Shown: positions 53,169 to 61,352 of the stretch, in pieces
Layout of the letters: each line of letters opens with the position of its first letter
How positions within the stretch are numbered: position 1 is the stretch's first letter
Assembly (NCBI GenBank): GCA_000721275.1
Contig: JOFO01000019.1
Span: forward strand, 1-64,000
DNA from: Microtetraspora glauca
GTDB lineage: Bacteria > Actinomycetota > Actinomycetes > Streptomycetales > Streptomycetaceae
Reading direction: 5' to 3'
Length of the DNA: 64,000 bases
Translations under genes and position numbers: made by a program
The notes under the pieces: generated by a model
What the model saw: only the letters and a program-made list of their open reading frames with translations
Told to the model about the DNA's origin: nothing
Databases searched by the model: none

Positions 53169-54102
53169 GGCTGGGCTCCTTGGTGCCGCCGGTGAGGTGG
53201 AGGAAGACGTCGTCGAGGGTCGCGCTGTGCAGGGCGAAGCGCTCGATGTCGGTGCGGTGCGGGTCGAGGGTGTCGAGCAGGGCGCGGACGTGGGCGGCGC
53301 TGCCGTCGGTGGGGACGCCGAGGGTGAGGGTCTCGGGGGTGTGGGCGGTGGCGTGCGGGGTGAGCCGCAGGTAGGCGTCGCGGTCGCGGGCGACGACGTC
53401 GAGGCGGTGGCGCGCGTAACGGTTCTTCAGTTCTCCGGGGGTGCCTTCGGCGAGGGTGCGGCCGGCGCCGAGGACGGTGATGCGGTGGGCGAGCCGGTCG
53501 GCCTCCTCCAGGTACTGGGTGGTGAGGAAGACGGTGGTGCCGTGGGCGGACAGCTCGCGGACGACGTCCCAGAGCTCCTGCCGGCTGCGCGGGTCGAGGC
53601 CGGTGGTGGGTTCGTCGAGGAAGACGACCTGGACGGTGCCGGGGTCGCGGACGAGTCCGGCGGCGAGGTCGAGGCGGCGGCGCATGCCTCCGGAGTACGT
53701 CCCGGCCCGGCGGTCGCGGGCGTCGGTGAGCCGGAAGCGTTCGAGGAGTTCGTCGGCGCGGCGGGCGGCGGCGGTGCGGGAGAGGCCGGAGAGCCGGGCG
53801 GTGAGGCGGAGGTTCTCGGCGCCGGTCAGGGTCTCGTCGACGGCCGCGTACTGGCCGGTGAGGCTGATGGCGCGGCGGACGGCGCGGCGGGCGGTGACGA
53901 CGTCGTGGCCCGCCACGCGCGCGTGGCCGCCGTCGGGGGCGGTGAGGGTGGCGAGGATCCGGACGGTGGTGGTCTTTCCGGCGCCGTTGGGCCCGAGGAG
54001 GGCGAAGACGGTGCCGGCCTCGACGCGCAGGTCGAGGGCGTCGACGACGCGGACGGTGCCGTAGGTCTTGGTGAGGGCGGTGGTCTCGATGGCGGGAGGC
54101 AT
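53161..54102 (-). CDS. ABC ATPase, DrrA-like
   Basis: 313 residues: Walker A LLGPNGAGKT, signature TYSGGMRRRLDLAAGL, Walker B VVFLDEPTTGLDP, switch region TTQYLEEADRLAHR and the C-terminal DrrA domain (RTLAEGTPGELKNRYARHRL). ATG at 54102. Divergent from the tetR gene, which is probably its repressor. Confidence 0.93.
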   Translation of the reverse strand: MPPAIETTALTKTYGTVRVVDALDLRVEAGTVFALLGPNGAGKTTTVRILATLTAPDGGHARVAGHDVVTARRAVRRAISLTGQYAAVDETLTGAENLRLTARLSGLSRTAAARRADELLERFRLTDARDRRAGTYSGGMRRRLDLAAGLVRDPGTVQVVFLDEPTTGLDPRSRQELWDVVRELSAHGTTVFLTTQYLEEADRLAHRITVLGAGRTLAEGTPGELKNRYARHRLDVVARDRDAYLRLTPHATAHTPETLTLGVPTDGSAAHVRALLDTLDPHRTDIERFALHSATLDDVFLHLTGGTKEPSHV

Positions 54103-54135
54103 GGCGGTCTCCTTCTGCCGCGCTCGCGGCGTACT

Positions 54136-54172
54136 GCGTATGCCATACGCGTTACTGCGTAAGGGTTACGCA
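54136..54172. promoter_or_regulatory. Two palindromic operators between the exporter and tetR genes
   Basis: GCGTATG-C-CATACGC at 54136-54150 (7-bp arms, 1-nt spacer) and TGCGTAA-GGG-TTACGCA at 54156-54172 (7-bp arms, 3-nt spacer). Both contain a GCGTA core in inverted form and lie 21 bp apart center to center. They fit binding sites for the adjacent TetR regulator and cover both promoters. Confidence 0.8.
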
Positions 54173-54217
54173 TTACTAGGATGGGCGTCAAGCGAGCGAG
54201 CTCAGGAGGCGGCGCGG

Positions 54218-54997
54218 ATGGCGGGCGACAAGGGCGGGCACGTGTCCCCGGACGGGGGCGGGTCGTTCCTGCCGCCTTCGGTCGAGGCCGTCTGGGGGCT
54301 GCGCGAGCGCCCCACCAAGGGGCCGAAGCCGGGGCTCAGCCAGGCCCGGATCGTCGCCGCGGCCGTGGAACTCGCCTCCGCGGAGGGCCTGGCCGCCGTC
54401 TCGATGGGCCGGGTCGCGAAGGAGCTGGGCGTCTCGACCATGTCGCTCTACCGGCACGTCTCCGCCAAGCAGGAGCTGTACGTGCTGATGCAGGAGGCGG
54501 CGACGGGAGCCCCGCCCGCGCTGTTCGACGCGGGCGTCGGCTGGCGGGAGGGGCTGGAGCGCTGGGCCTGGGCGATGCGCGAGGTCTATCTGCGCCACCT
54601 GTGGCTGCTGCGGATCCCCGTCTCGGGCCCGCCCGCGACGCCGCACGCGGTCGCCTGGTGGGAGAAGGCGCTGCTGGCCCTCGACGGCACGGGCCTGGAC
54701 GAGGGCGCCAAGCTCGGTGTGGTCATGCTGCTGGGCGGCTTCGTGAAGAACGACGCGCTGCTCGCCGTCGAGCTGGCGGAGGCGGTGGAGGCGAGCGGGG
54801 AGGGCCCCGAGGAGGCCATGCGCCGGTACAGCAGCACCCTGCGGCGGCTGGTCGACCCCGCCGTCTACCCGAAGGTGGCGCAGGTGATCGAGTCCGGGGT
54901 CATGGACCACGCGGACGGCCCCGACGACGAGTTCCGCTTCGGTCTGGCCCGGATCCTGGACGGCGTCGCGGCCCTCGTGGAGGGCCGCGCGTCCTGA
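54218..54997 (+). CDS. TetR-family transcriptional regulator
   Basis: 259 residues: Gly/Pro-rich N-terminal 40 residues, TetR helix-turn-helix (RIVAAAVELASAEGLAAVSM, GRVAKELGVSTMSLYRHVSA) and a helical ligand domain rich in aromatic residues (WREGLERWAWAMREVYLRHL). The start is the ATG at 54218 with AGGAGG 8 nt upstream. It likely represses the divergent DrrAB-like exporter genes. Confidence 0.9.
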   Translation: MAGDKGGHVSPDGGGSFLPPSVEAVWGLRERPTKGPKPGLSQARIVAAAVELASAEGLAAVSMGRVAKELGVSTMSLYRHVSAKQELYVLMQEAATGAPPALFDAGVGWREGLERWAWAMREVYLRHLWLLRIPVSGPPATPHAVAWWEKALLALDGTGLDEGAKLGVVMLLGGFVKNDALLAVELAEAVEASGEGPEEAMRRYSSTLRRLVDPAVYPKVAQVIESGVMDHADGPDDEFRFGLARILDGVAALVEGRAS

Positions 54998-55002
54998 ACC
55001 GC

Positions 55003-55036
55003 CGTCAGGCGGCGGTGACCGTCAGGCGGCGGTGAC
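55003..55036. repeat. 17-bp perfect tandem duplication
   Basis: CGTCAGGCGGCGGTGAC occurs at 55003-55019 and again at 55020-55036. The second copy spans the last codons and stop of the MFS gene, the first lies just past it. A recent slippage duplication; it has a hypothetical effect only on the MFS 3' end. Confidence 0.9.
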
Positions 55037-56446
55037 GACCTCGGCCGCGGGGGCCGTCTCCTTCGTACGGAGCAGGGTCGCGGCGACCGCGAGGGCGGCG
55101 GCCAGCAGCCCCGCCCCCACGCCGAAGGCGAGCCGGTAGCCGCCGGTCAGGGCCTCGGCCGTGGTCCGTCCGGCCGCGCCGAGGGCTTCGGTGCGGGCGG
55201 CGGCCAGGGTGGTGAGGACGGCGACGCCGAGCGCCATGCCGATCTGCTGCGTGGTGTTGAAGAGCCCGGACGCCAGCCCCGCGTCGGCCTCGTCGGCGCC
55301 CGACATGCCGAGCGCGGTGAGGGCCGGGAGCGCCAGGCCGAAGCCGGCCGCGAGCAGCATCACCGGGAGCAGGTCGACCGCGTACGAGGCGTGCACGGGG
55401 ACCCGGGTGAGCAGGCCGAGCACGCCGAGCAGCAGGGTGAGGCCCGCGAGCAGCACGGCGCGCTCGCCGAAGCGGGTGATGAGCCGGGCCGCGACGCCGA
55501 GCGAGACGGCGCCGATCGCCAGGGCGGCGGGCAGCATCGCGAGGCCGGTGGCGGTGGCGCCGTATCCCTGGACCTTCTGGAGGTAGAGCGCGACCAGCAC
55601 CTGGAAGGCGAACAGCGCGGCCACCATGAGGAGCTGGACCAGGTTGGCGCCGGCGACCGTGCGGTTGCGCAGGATCCGCGGCGGCATCAGCGGGGTGGCG
55701 GCGCGGCGCTGGCGGAGCAGGAAGCCGGCGAGCAGGGCGGCGGCGAGGCCGCCGAGGCCCAGGGTGTGGGCGGAGCCGGGGCCGTACTCCTCGATCCGGA
55801 CCACCGCGTAGATGCCGGTCATCAGGCCCGCGGTGACGAGGAGCGCGCCGAGGGCGTCGGCGCCGGCGCGCAGCCCGAGTCCCCGGTCGGCGGGGAGGGC
55901 ACGGGTGGCGAGGGCGATCGCGGCGGCGCCGATGGGCAGGTTGATGAAGAAGATCCAGTTCCAGGAGAGGGCGTCGGTGAGGAGTCCGCCGAGGACCTGG
56001 CCGAGGGAGGCGCCGGCCGCGCCGGTGAAGCTGAACACGGCGATGGCGCGGGCGCGTTCGCGCGGTGCGGTGAAGAGCGTGACGAGGATGCCGAGGCTGA
56101 CGGCGGACGACATGGCGCTGCCGGCGCCCTGGAGGAAGCGGGCGGCGATCAGGACGCCGGGGGAGCCGGCGACGGCGGCGAGCAGCGACGCGCCGGTGAA
56201 GAGCGCGGTCCCGGCGAGGAACATCCGCTTGCGTCCGACGAGGTCGCCGAGGCGCCCGGCGAGCAGGAGGAGCGAGCCGAAGGCGATCAGGTAGGCGTTG
56301 ACGACCCAGCTGAGGCCCGCCGGGGTGAAGCCGAGGTCGGCCTGGATGGCGGGCATGGCGACGGTGACGATGCTGCCGTCGAGGACGGTCATGAGCATGG
56401 CGCTGGCGAGGACGGCGAGCGCGAGGGAGCGGGGGTGGGCACGCAT
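55022..56446 (-). CDS. MFS drug transporter, DHA2-like
   Basis: 474 residues, about 14 hydrophobic segments. Motif A-like GRLGDLVGRKRMF, motif C-like FTGAAGASLGQVLGGLLTD in the fifth helix, and MLMTVLDGSIVTVAMPAIQ in the first helix, all DHA2 traits. Exports drugs or dyes using protons. ATG at 56446 with AGGAGAG. The marR gene lies upstream in the same direction across an AT-rich promoter region. Confidence 0.92.
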   Translation of the reverse strand: MRAHPRSLALAVLASAMLMTVLDGSIVTVAMPAIQADLGFTPAGLSWVVNAYLIAFGSLLLLAGRLGDLVGRKRMFLAGTALFTGASLLAAVAGSPGVLIAARFLQGAGSAMSSAVSLGILVTLFTAPRERARAIAVFSFTGAAGASLGQVLGGLLTDALSWNWIFFINLPIGAAAIALATRALPADRGLGLRAGADALGALLVTAGLMTGIYAVVRIEEYGPGSAHTLGLGGLAAALLAGFLLRQRRAATPLMPPRILRNRTVAGANLVQLLMVAALFAFQVLVALYLQKVQGYGATATGLAMLPAALAIGAVSLGVAARLITRFGERAVLLAGLTLLLGVLGLLTRVPVHASYAVDLLPVMLLAAGFGLALPALTALGMSGADEADAGLASGLFNTTQQIGMALGVAVLTTLAAARTEALGAAGRTTAEALTGGYRLAFGVGAGLLAAALAVAATLLRTKETAPAAEVVTAA

Positions 56447-56481
56447 GGGGATCTCTCCTGTCCGTGGAGGCGGCAGGAGAG

Positions 56482-56520
56482 ACGCTAGCAGATGGTTTTG
56501 TTGCAGACTATTTTTTACGG
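56482..56520 (-). promoter_or_regulatory. AT-rich promoter/operator region of the MFS gene
   Basis: An AT-rich patch (56491-56520, with TTTTG and TATTTTTTA) in otherwise GC-rich DNA, ending in a -10-like TAGCGT on the minus strand at 56487-56482. Two GCAGA half-sites occur 16 bases apart. A plausible MarR site, not proven. Confidence 0.45.
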
Positions 56521-56570
56521 AACTTGATGGCGGGGAGGGGTGCCGGTCCTCTCGGCTGTGCCGGTTCTCG

Positions 56571-57059
56571 TCAGTTCTTCTGCCGCGCCCGCCGGGGCGT
56601 CGTCCCCGCTCCCTCGGCCGGCGTCCGCAAGTGCCCCTCCGCCAGCTGCCCCAGCGCCCGGACCAGCACCTTCCGCTCGTCCTCCGGCAGGGAGTCCAGC
56701 GCCTCCGCGTGGACGCGGTCCACGATCCGCGTGCTCTCCTCCGCGACCCGCGCCCCCGCCTCGGTGACCGCGATGATCCGCGCCCGCCGGTCGGTGCTGG
56801 AGGGCTGCCGCTCGGCCAGCCCCGCCTTCTCCAGGGCGTCGACGGTGACGACCATCGTCGTCTTGTCCATGTCGCCGATCTCGGCCAGCTGCGCCTGGGT
56901 CCGCTCCTCCTCCAGGGCGTGGACGAGGACGCAGTGCATCCGGGCGGTGAGCCCGATCTCCGCCAGCTCCGCCGCCATGCGCGTGCGCAGGACGTGACCG
57001 GTGTGGTCGAGGAGGTAGGAGAGATCGGGCTCGCTGCGGCGGGGGCTCATGGCGGTCAT
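56571..57059 (-). CDS. MarR-family transcriptional regulator
   Basis: 162 residues: winged helix with TQAQLAEIGDMDKTTMVVTVDALEKAGLAERQPSS split in the usual blocks, DRRARIIAVTEAG wing, and dimerisation helices at both ends. The tail is Arg/Thr-rich. ATG at 57059; a second ATG nine bases later is possible. Probably controls the MFS gene next door. Confidence 0.9.
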   Translation of the reverse strand: MTAMSPRRSEPDLSYLLDHTGHVLRTRMAAELAEIGLTARMHCVLVHALEEERTQAQLAEIGDMDKTTMVVTVDALEKAGLAERQPSSTDRRARIIAVTEAGARVAEESTRIVDRVHAEALDSLPEDERKVLVRALGQLAEGHLRTPAEGAGTTPRRARQKN

Positions 57060-57134
57060 GCCCGCCAGGATAGCGAGGGTCGATCCGTCGTGGATTATCA
57101 GGAAACGGACGACCTGGGGCCGCCGGGGTCCGGT

Positions 57135-57548
57135 TCAGCCGAGCGGCTGCTGGAACACGATCTGGTTGCCCGCCGGGTCGAGGAACGCGCACTCGCGGAC
57201 CCCGTACGGCTGGTCCACCGGCTCGCGCAGCACCTCGGCGCCCGACGCGCTGATCCGCTCGAAGGCCGCGTCCACGTCGTCCGTACCGAAGATCGCCGCG
57301 CGCAGCAGCCCCTTGCGCATGAGGTCGACGACCGCCTGGCGGTCGCCCTCGGAGGCGCTCGGGTCGGCCAGCGGCGACTCCAGCACGACCGACACGTCCG
57401 GCTGCGCCGGCGACCCGACGGTCACCCAGCGCATGCCCTGGAAGCCCACGTCCTTGCGGACCTCCAGGCCGAGCGCGTCGCGGTAGAAGCCGAGCGCCTT
57501 CTCGTGGTCGTCGACGGTGATGAAGCTCTGGGAGAGGTTGATGTCCAT
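57135..57548 (-). CDS. Glyoxalase/VOC family protein
   Basis: 137 residues with the VOC fold: two beta-alpha-beta-beta-beta units (FITVDDHEKALGFYRDALGL, FGTDDVDAAFERI) and FLDPAGNQIVFQQPLG at the end. It could be a dioxygenase-like or antibiotic-binding protein. The ATG at 57548 follows GGAGG after 2 bases, and a TAGCGT box puts a start site there, so it may be leaderless. Ten bases after the AraC gene. Confidence 0.85.
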   Translation of the reverse strand: MDINLSQSFITVDDHEKALGFYRDALGLEVRKDVGFQGMRWVTVGSPAQPDVSVVLESPLADPSASEGDRQAVVDLMRKGLLRAAIFGTDDVDAAFERISASGAEVLREPVDQPYGVRECAFLDPAGNQIVFQQPLG

Positions 57549-57558
57549 GGCCTCCACG

Positions 57559-57990
57559 CTAGGGAGCGCCGCCGGGCCGCGCTTCTCCGTTCCTGACCGG
57601 TCGCGAGGCCACCTTGGCGACGCAGGCGGGCAGCGCCGCGTCGGCGCCGTGCGCGCGGGCCCGGTAGGCGCTCGGCGTCTCGCCCACCAACTGGGTGAAG
57701 CGCGAGCTGAACGACCCCAGCGACGTACACCCCACCTCCATGCAGACGTCCGTCACCGACAGGTCCCCGCGCCGCAGCAGCGCCTTGGCGCGCTCGATCC
57801 GCCGCGTCATGAGATAGCTGTACGGGGTCTCCCCGAACGCGCTCCGGAAGCTCCGCGCGAAGTGCCCGGCCGACATCAGCGCCGTCCGCGCCAGCTCCGC
57901 CACGTCCAGCGGACGCGCGTACTCCCGGTCCATCAGGTCGCGGGCCTTGCGCAGCCGGCGGAGGTCGTCGAGGGGGATGCGGGTGCTCAC
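57559..57990 (-). CDS. AraC-family transcriptional regulator
   Basis: 143 residues: two helix-turn-helix units of the AraC type (LDVAELARTALMSAGHFARSF, LSVTDVCMEVGCTSLGSFSSRF). No N-terminal sensor domain. GTG at 57990. Co-oriented with the glyoxalase gene and probably regulates it. The C-terminus is Arg/Pro-rich. Confidence 0.87.
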   Translation of the reverse strand: MSTRIPLDDLRRLRKARDLMDREYARPLDVAELARTALMSAGHFARSFRSAFGETPYSYLMTRRIERAKALLRRGDLSVTDVCMEVGCTSLGSFSSRFTQLVGETPSAYRARAHGADAALPACVAKVASRPVRNGEARPGGAP

Positions 57991-58032
57991 GCCCTCACCG
58001 TACCGGCGGGGTCCGCGACACGCGAGCACTTC

Positions 58033-58050
58033 TGCAAGCATCTGCTTGCA
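58033..58050. promoter_or_regulatory. Palindrome upstream of the XRE regulator gene
   Basis: TGCAAGCA-TC-TGCTTGCA, perfect 8-bp arms with a 2-nt spacer, 31 bases upstream of the XRE gene; a third related half-site AGCAAGC follows at 58057-58063. It probably is the autoregulatory operator. Confidence 0.7.
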
Positions 58051-58081
58051 ATAGTTAGCAAGCGGTGGCAGGGTACGGAGC

Positions 58082-58528
58082 ATGGCTTCGCTCAACGTCG
58101 GCAATCTCGGCAGCCTCGGCGAGTACCTGCGCGAGCAGCGGCGCACCGCGCAGCTCTCGCTGCGGCAGCTCGCCGACGCCGCCGGGGTCTCGAACCCGTA
58201 CCTCAGCCAGATCGAGCGCGGGCTCCGCAAGCCCAGCGCCGAGGTGCTCCAGCAGGTCGCCAAGGCGCTGCGGATCTCGGCCGAGACGCTCTACGTGCGG
58301 GCCGGGATCCTCGACGAGAAGGACCGGGAGGAGCTGGAGACGCGCGCCGTCATCCTGGCCGATCCCTCGATCAGCGAGCGGCAGAAGCAGGTGCTGCTCC
58401 AGATCTACGACTCCTTCCGCAAGGAGAACGCCGCGGAGAACGCGGCCGAGAAGGCAGCGGAGAAGACCGCGGAGAAGACCCCGGAGACCGCCGGGGCCGC
58501 CGGAGCGGAGCCCGAAGCCGTCGGCTAG
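58082..58528 (+). CDS. XRE-family helix-turn-helix regulator
   Basis: 148 residues: an XRE helix-turn-helix (YLREQRRTAQLSLRQLADAA, GVSNPYLSQIERGLRKPS) followed by a helical segment and an Ala/Glu/Lys repeat tail (AAENAAEKAAEKTAEK). ATG at 58082. It stands just before the HBHA-like gene and may regulate it. Confidence 0.9.
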   Translation: MASLNVGNLGSLGEYLREQRRTAQLSLRQLADAAGVSNPYLSQIERGLRKPSAEVLQQVAKALRISAETLYVRAGILDEKDREELETRAVILADPSISERQKQVLLQIYDSFRKENAAENAAEKAAEKTAEKTPETAGAAGAEPEAVG

Positions 58529-58567
58529 TACGTCAGCGTGAACGCCCTCACCGGGAGGACCACCAGC

Positions 58568-59185
58568 ATGGCCATCATCGACGAACTGCGTACCCCCCTC
58601 TACTTCGCCGCCGGCACCGCCGAGCTCGCCGTCCGGCAGGCCCGCAAGGTGCCCGGCCTGATCGAGCAGCTCGCCGCCGAGGCGCCCGGCCGGTTCGAGG
58701 CCGTCCGGAACACCGACCCCAAGGCCGTGCAGGAGAAGGTGGCCGACCGGGCCAAGGAGGCCCAGACGGTCGTCCAGGCGAAGGTCGCCGAGGTCGTCGG
58801 CGGCCTCGACACCGACCTCAAGAAGCTCGGCGAGACCGCCCAGGACCTGGCCCTGCGGGGCGTCGGCGTGGCCGTCGAGTACGCCGTGAAGGCGCGCGAG
58901 AAGTACGAGGAGGTCGCCGCCCAGGGCGAGGAGGCCGTCCGTGCCTGGCGCGGCGAGACCGCCGAGCAGATCACCGAGATCGCCGTCGTGGTCGAGCCGG
59001 AGCCCGAGTCCGCCTCCGGGACGGCGGACGACGAGGCCGGGGAGCCCGTCGCCGAGGTGCCCGCGCAGGACACCCCCGTCGTGGAGACCGCTGCCGGGGA
59101 GACCGCCGCGCCGAAGAAGGCCGCCGCCCGCAAGCCGGCCGCCCGCAAGGCGCCCGCCAAGAAGGCCGCGGCCGAGGCCGAATAG
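58568..59185 (+). CDS. HBHA-like helical protein with Lys/Ala tail
   Basis: 205 residues. Amphipathic helices (about 1-135, LRTPLYFAAGTAELAVRQA) and a Lys/Ala/Pro-rich tail (KKAAARKPAARKAPAKKAA), the hallmarks of mycobacterial heparin-binding hemagglutinin, a surface and lipid-associated protein. ATG at 58568 with GGGAGG 9 nt upstream. In streptomycetes the role is unknown. Confidence 0.85.
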   Translation: MAIIDELRTPLYFAAGTAELAVRQARKVPGLIEQLAAEAPGRFEAVRNTDPKAVQEKVADRAKEAQTVVQAKVAEVVGGLDTDLKKLGETAQDLALRGVGVAVEYAVKAREKYEEVAAQGEEAVRAWRGETAEQITEIAVVVEPEPESASGTADDEAGEPVAEVPAQDTPVVETAAGETAAPKKAAARKPAARKAPAKKAAAEAE

Positions 59186-59280
59186 CGGATCCGGGCACGA
59201 TGCGCGGGGCCCCGGGCGTTGGAACGGGTACCTTGACCGCGAGGCGTACGTACCCCATGACCCCCTAGGCGGTGTTCAGC

Positions 59281-59628
59281 ATGCTGATGGACCGGTTCGA
59301 CAACACCCTCAACCTGCTGATGTTCCTGGTCTTCACCGGATTCGCGGTCGCCTCGTTCGTGATCGCGGCGCTGGTGCGCGAGGACGCCTACCGGGCCGCG
59401 GACAAGCAGACCAAGAAGTTCTGGCTGATCCTGCTCGGCGTCAACCTCGCCCTGAACCTGCTGCTGCCCGACTTCCTCTTCCTGCTGATCGCGGGGCTCA
59501 TCGCCGCCATCGTCTTCATGGTGGACGTGCGGCCCGCGCTCAAGCAGGTCATGGGCGGCGGGGGCGGCGGCCGGCGCGGCGGCTCCAGCAGCGACGGGCC
59601 GTACGGCCCCTACAACGGCGGCCGGTAG
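59281..59628 (+). CDS. DUF2516 membrane protein
   Basis: 115 residues with two or three hydrophobic segments (LLMFLVFTGFAVASFVIAAL, FWLILLGVNLALNLLLPDF) and a Gly/Arg/Ser-rich tail. Fits DUF2516. ATG at 59281 with AGGCGG 8 nt upstream, preferred to the GTG at 59272. Function unknown. Confidence 0.85.
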   Translation: MLMDRFDNTLNLLMFLVFTGFAVASFVIAALVREDAYRAADKQTKKFWLILLGVNLALNLLLPDFLFLLIAGLIAAIVFMVDVRPALKQVMGGGGGGRRGGSSSDGPYGPYNGGR

Positions 59629-59677
59629 CGGACGCCGAGGCAGGGCGTACGGACGGTACAGGCGGGACCCGGGGTCG

Positions 59678-61024
59678 CTACCCCCGGGTCCTGTCGCGTT
59701 CCAGGGCCAGCAGGGCCACGTCGTCCGTCAGCTCGCCGCCGTTCAGCTCCCGCGCCTCCGCCATCGCCGCCTCCAGCAGCGCCTCGCCGCGCAGCCCCGC
59801 GACCAGCTGCCGGTTGATCATCTCGACCATGGCGTCCTGCCCGAGCCGCGCCGAGCCGGGGCCCGCCGTCCGGCCCTCGATCAGGCCGTCGGTGTAGAGG
59901 AGCAGGCTCCACGCCCCGCCAAGATCGACCTGTCGGCGCGGCCAGCGGGCGCGCGGCAGCAGGCCCAGGGCCGGGCCGCCGTCCTCGTACGGCAGGAGCC
60001 GGGCGACGCCGCCGCGCTGGGCGACCAGCGGGGCCGGGTGCCCGGCGAGGCAGAGCCCGGCCCGGCGCCCGTCGGGCGCGATGTCGACCGTGCACAGGGT
60101 CGCGAAGATCTCGTCGCTCTCCCGCTCGTGTTCCAGGACCTGCTGGAGCGTGGAGAGCAGTTCGTCCCCGCAGAGCCCCGCGAAGGTCAGCGCGCGCCAG
60201 GCGATCCGCAGCTCGACGCCGAGCGCGGCCTCGTCCGGGCCGTGGCCGCAGACGTCGCCGATCATGGCGTGGACGGTGCCGTCCGGGGTGCGGACCACGT
60301 CGTAGAAGTCGCCGCCGAGCAGCGCGCGGGACCGGCCGGGCCGGTAGCTGGCGGCGAAGCGCAGGTCGGAGCCCTCCAGGAGCGGGGTGGGCAGCAGGCC
60401 GCGCTCCAGACGGGCGTTCTCCTGGGCGCGCAGCCGGGACTCGGCGAGCTTCACCTTGGCGGCGTCGTTGCGCTTGCGCTCGACCGCGTACCGGATGGCG
60501 CGGCTCAGCACCCGGCCGTCCAGCTCCTCGCGGAAGAGGTGGTCCTGGGCCCCGACGCGTACCGCCTCGGCGGCCAGTTCCGCGTCGGCGGAGGGGGCCA
60601 GGGCGAGGACGGCGTGCCGGGGCGCGAGGCGCAGGATGTGCCGCAGCGGGGCGAGCGGGTCGCCGTCGCCGGTGCCCCGGGGCAGGGGCAGCGCGAGGTC
60701 GACGAGCACGCAGTGCACGTCGTCGGTGAGCAGCCGCTCGGCCTCGGTGAGGTTGCGGGCGGTGCGGATGCGGACCCGGGTGCCGCTCGCGCCGGCGGCG
60801 TCGAGCAGTTCGGGCACGGCGAGGGAACCCGCCGGGTCGTCCTCGACGACCAGGAGGGTGAGATCGGTGCGGTCGCGGTCGGGTCCTGTGCCTGTGCCGG
60901 TTCCTGTGTCTGTCACAGCGGTGGCTTCCATGGCGGTGGCATCCAAGGCGTGGGCGTCCATGGCGGTGGTGTCGCCTTGCCCCGCAGCAGAGACGATTCT
61001 CTGGCGCGGTACGGATACGGGCAT
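59678..61024 (-). CDS. Response regulator fused to PP2C-type phosphatase
   Basis: 448 residues: low-complexity N-terminus with TGTGTGTG, receiver domain (LLVVEDDPAG, phospho-Asp in VLVDLALPL), coiled link (KRNDAAKVKLAESRLRAQEN) and a SpoIIE/RsbU-like PP2C domain with GGDFYDV, GDVCGHGPDEA, YTDGLIEG and DDVALLAL metal motifs. It removes phosphate from an anti-sigma antagonist under control of a kinase elsewhere. ATG at 61024 with AAGGA upstream. Confidence 0.9.
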   Translation of the reverse strand: MPVSVPRQRIVSAAGQGDTTAMDAHALDATAMEATAVTDTGTGTGTGPDRDRTDLTLLVVEDDPAGSLAVPELLDAAGASGTRVRIRTARNLTEAERLLTDDVHCVLVDLALPLPRGTGDGDPLAPLRHILRLAPRHAVLALAPSADAELAAEAVRVGAQDHLFREELDGRVLSRAIRYAVERKRNDAAKVKLAESRLRAQENARLERGLLPTPLLEGSDLRFAASYRPGRSRALLGGDFYDVVRTPDGTVHAMIGDVCGHGPDEAALGVELRIAWRALTFAGLCGDELLSTLQQVLEHERESDEIFATLCTVDIAPDGRRAGLCLAGHPAPLVAQRGGVARLLPYEDGGPALGLLPRARWPRRQVDLGGAWSLLLYTDGLIEGRTAGPGSARLGQDAMVEMINRQLVAGLRGEALLEAAMAEARELNGGELTDDVALLALERDRTRG

Positions 61025-61352
61025 CGGTCCGGGTTTCCTTCCCTCCCCCGAGGGTGCGCCGGGCGCCGGGTGGCGGCCCGCCCCGTCCGGGACCATAGCG
61101 GCAGTGCGGCGCGCAGCGGAATGGCGATCACTCCGTGGGCGCCCGGCTCTTCCTTGGCATATGCCGCGGAAGGGGAGGTAGTTGTGCCGGAGGCGGGCGG
61201 GGGCGGGCCCCCGTCCCATGAGAAACCTCACTCGGCCGGATCCGTCAGGTCGCTCGTGAGGGGGGCGGCGGGGCCGTGGGGCGGGTGCGCCCATGGGCCG
61301 CGGCCCGTGCGTCCCGGGATCAGGCCGGGCGGGACGGGAGGCCGCCGGGGGA
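61025..61352. other. Intergenic region between PP2C and C40 genes
   Basis: 328 bases with no credible gene. It should hold the terminator of the C40 gene and the promoter of the PP2C gene, both read leftward. GC-rich inverted segments (GGGCCGCGGCCC near 61295) may be the terminator. No clear -10/-35 pair seen. Confidence 0.35.
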
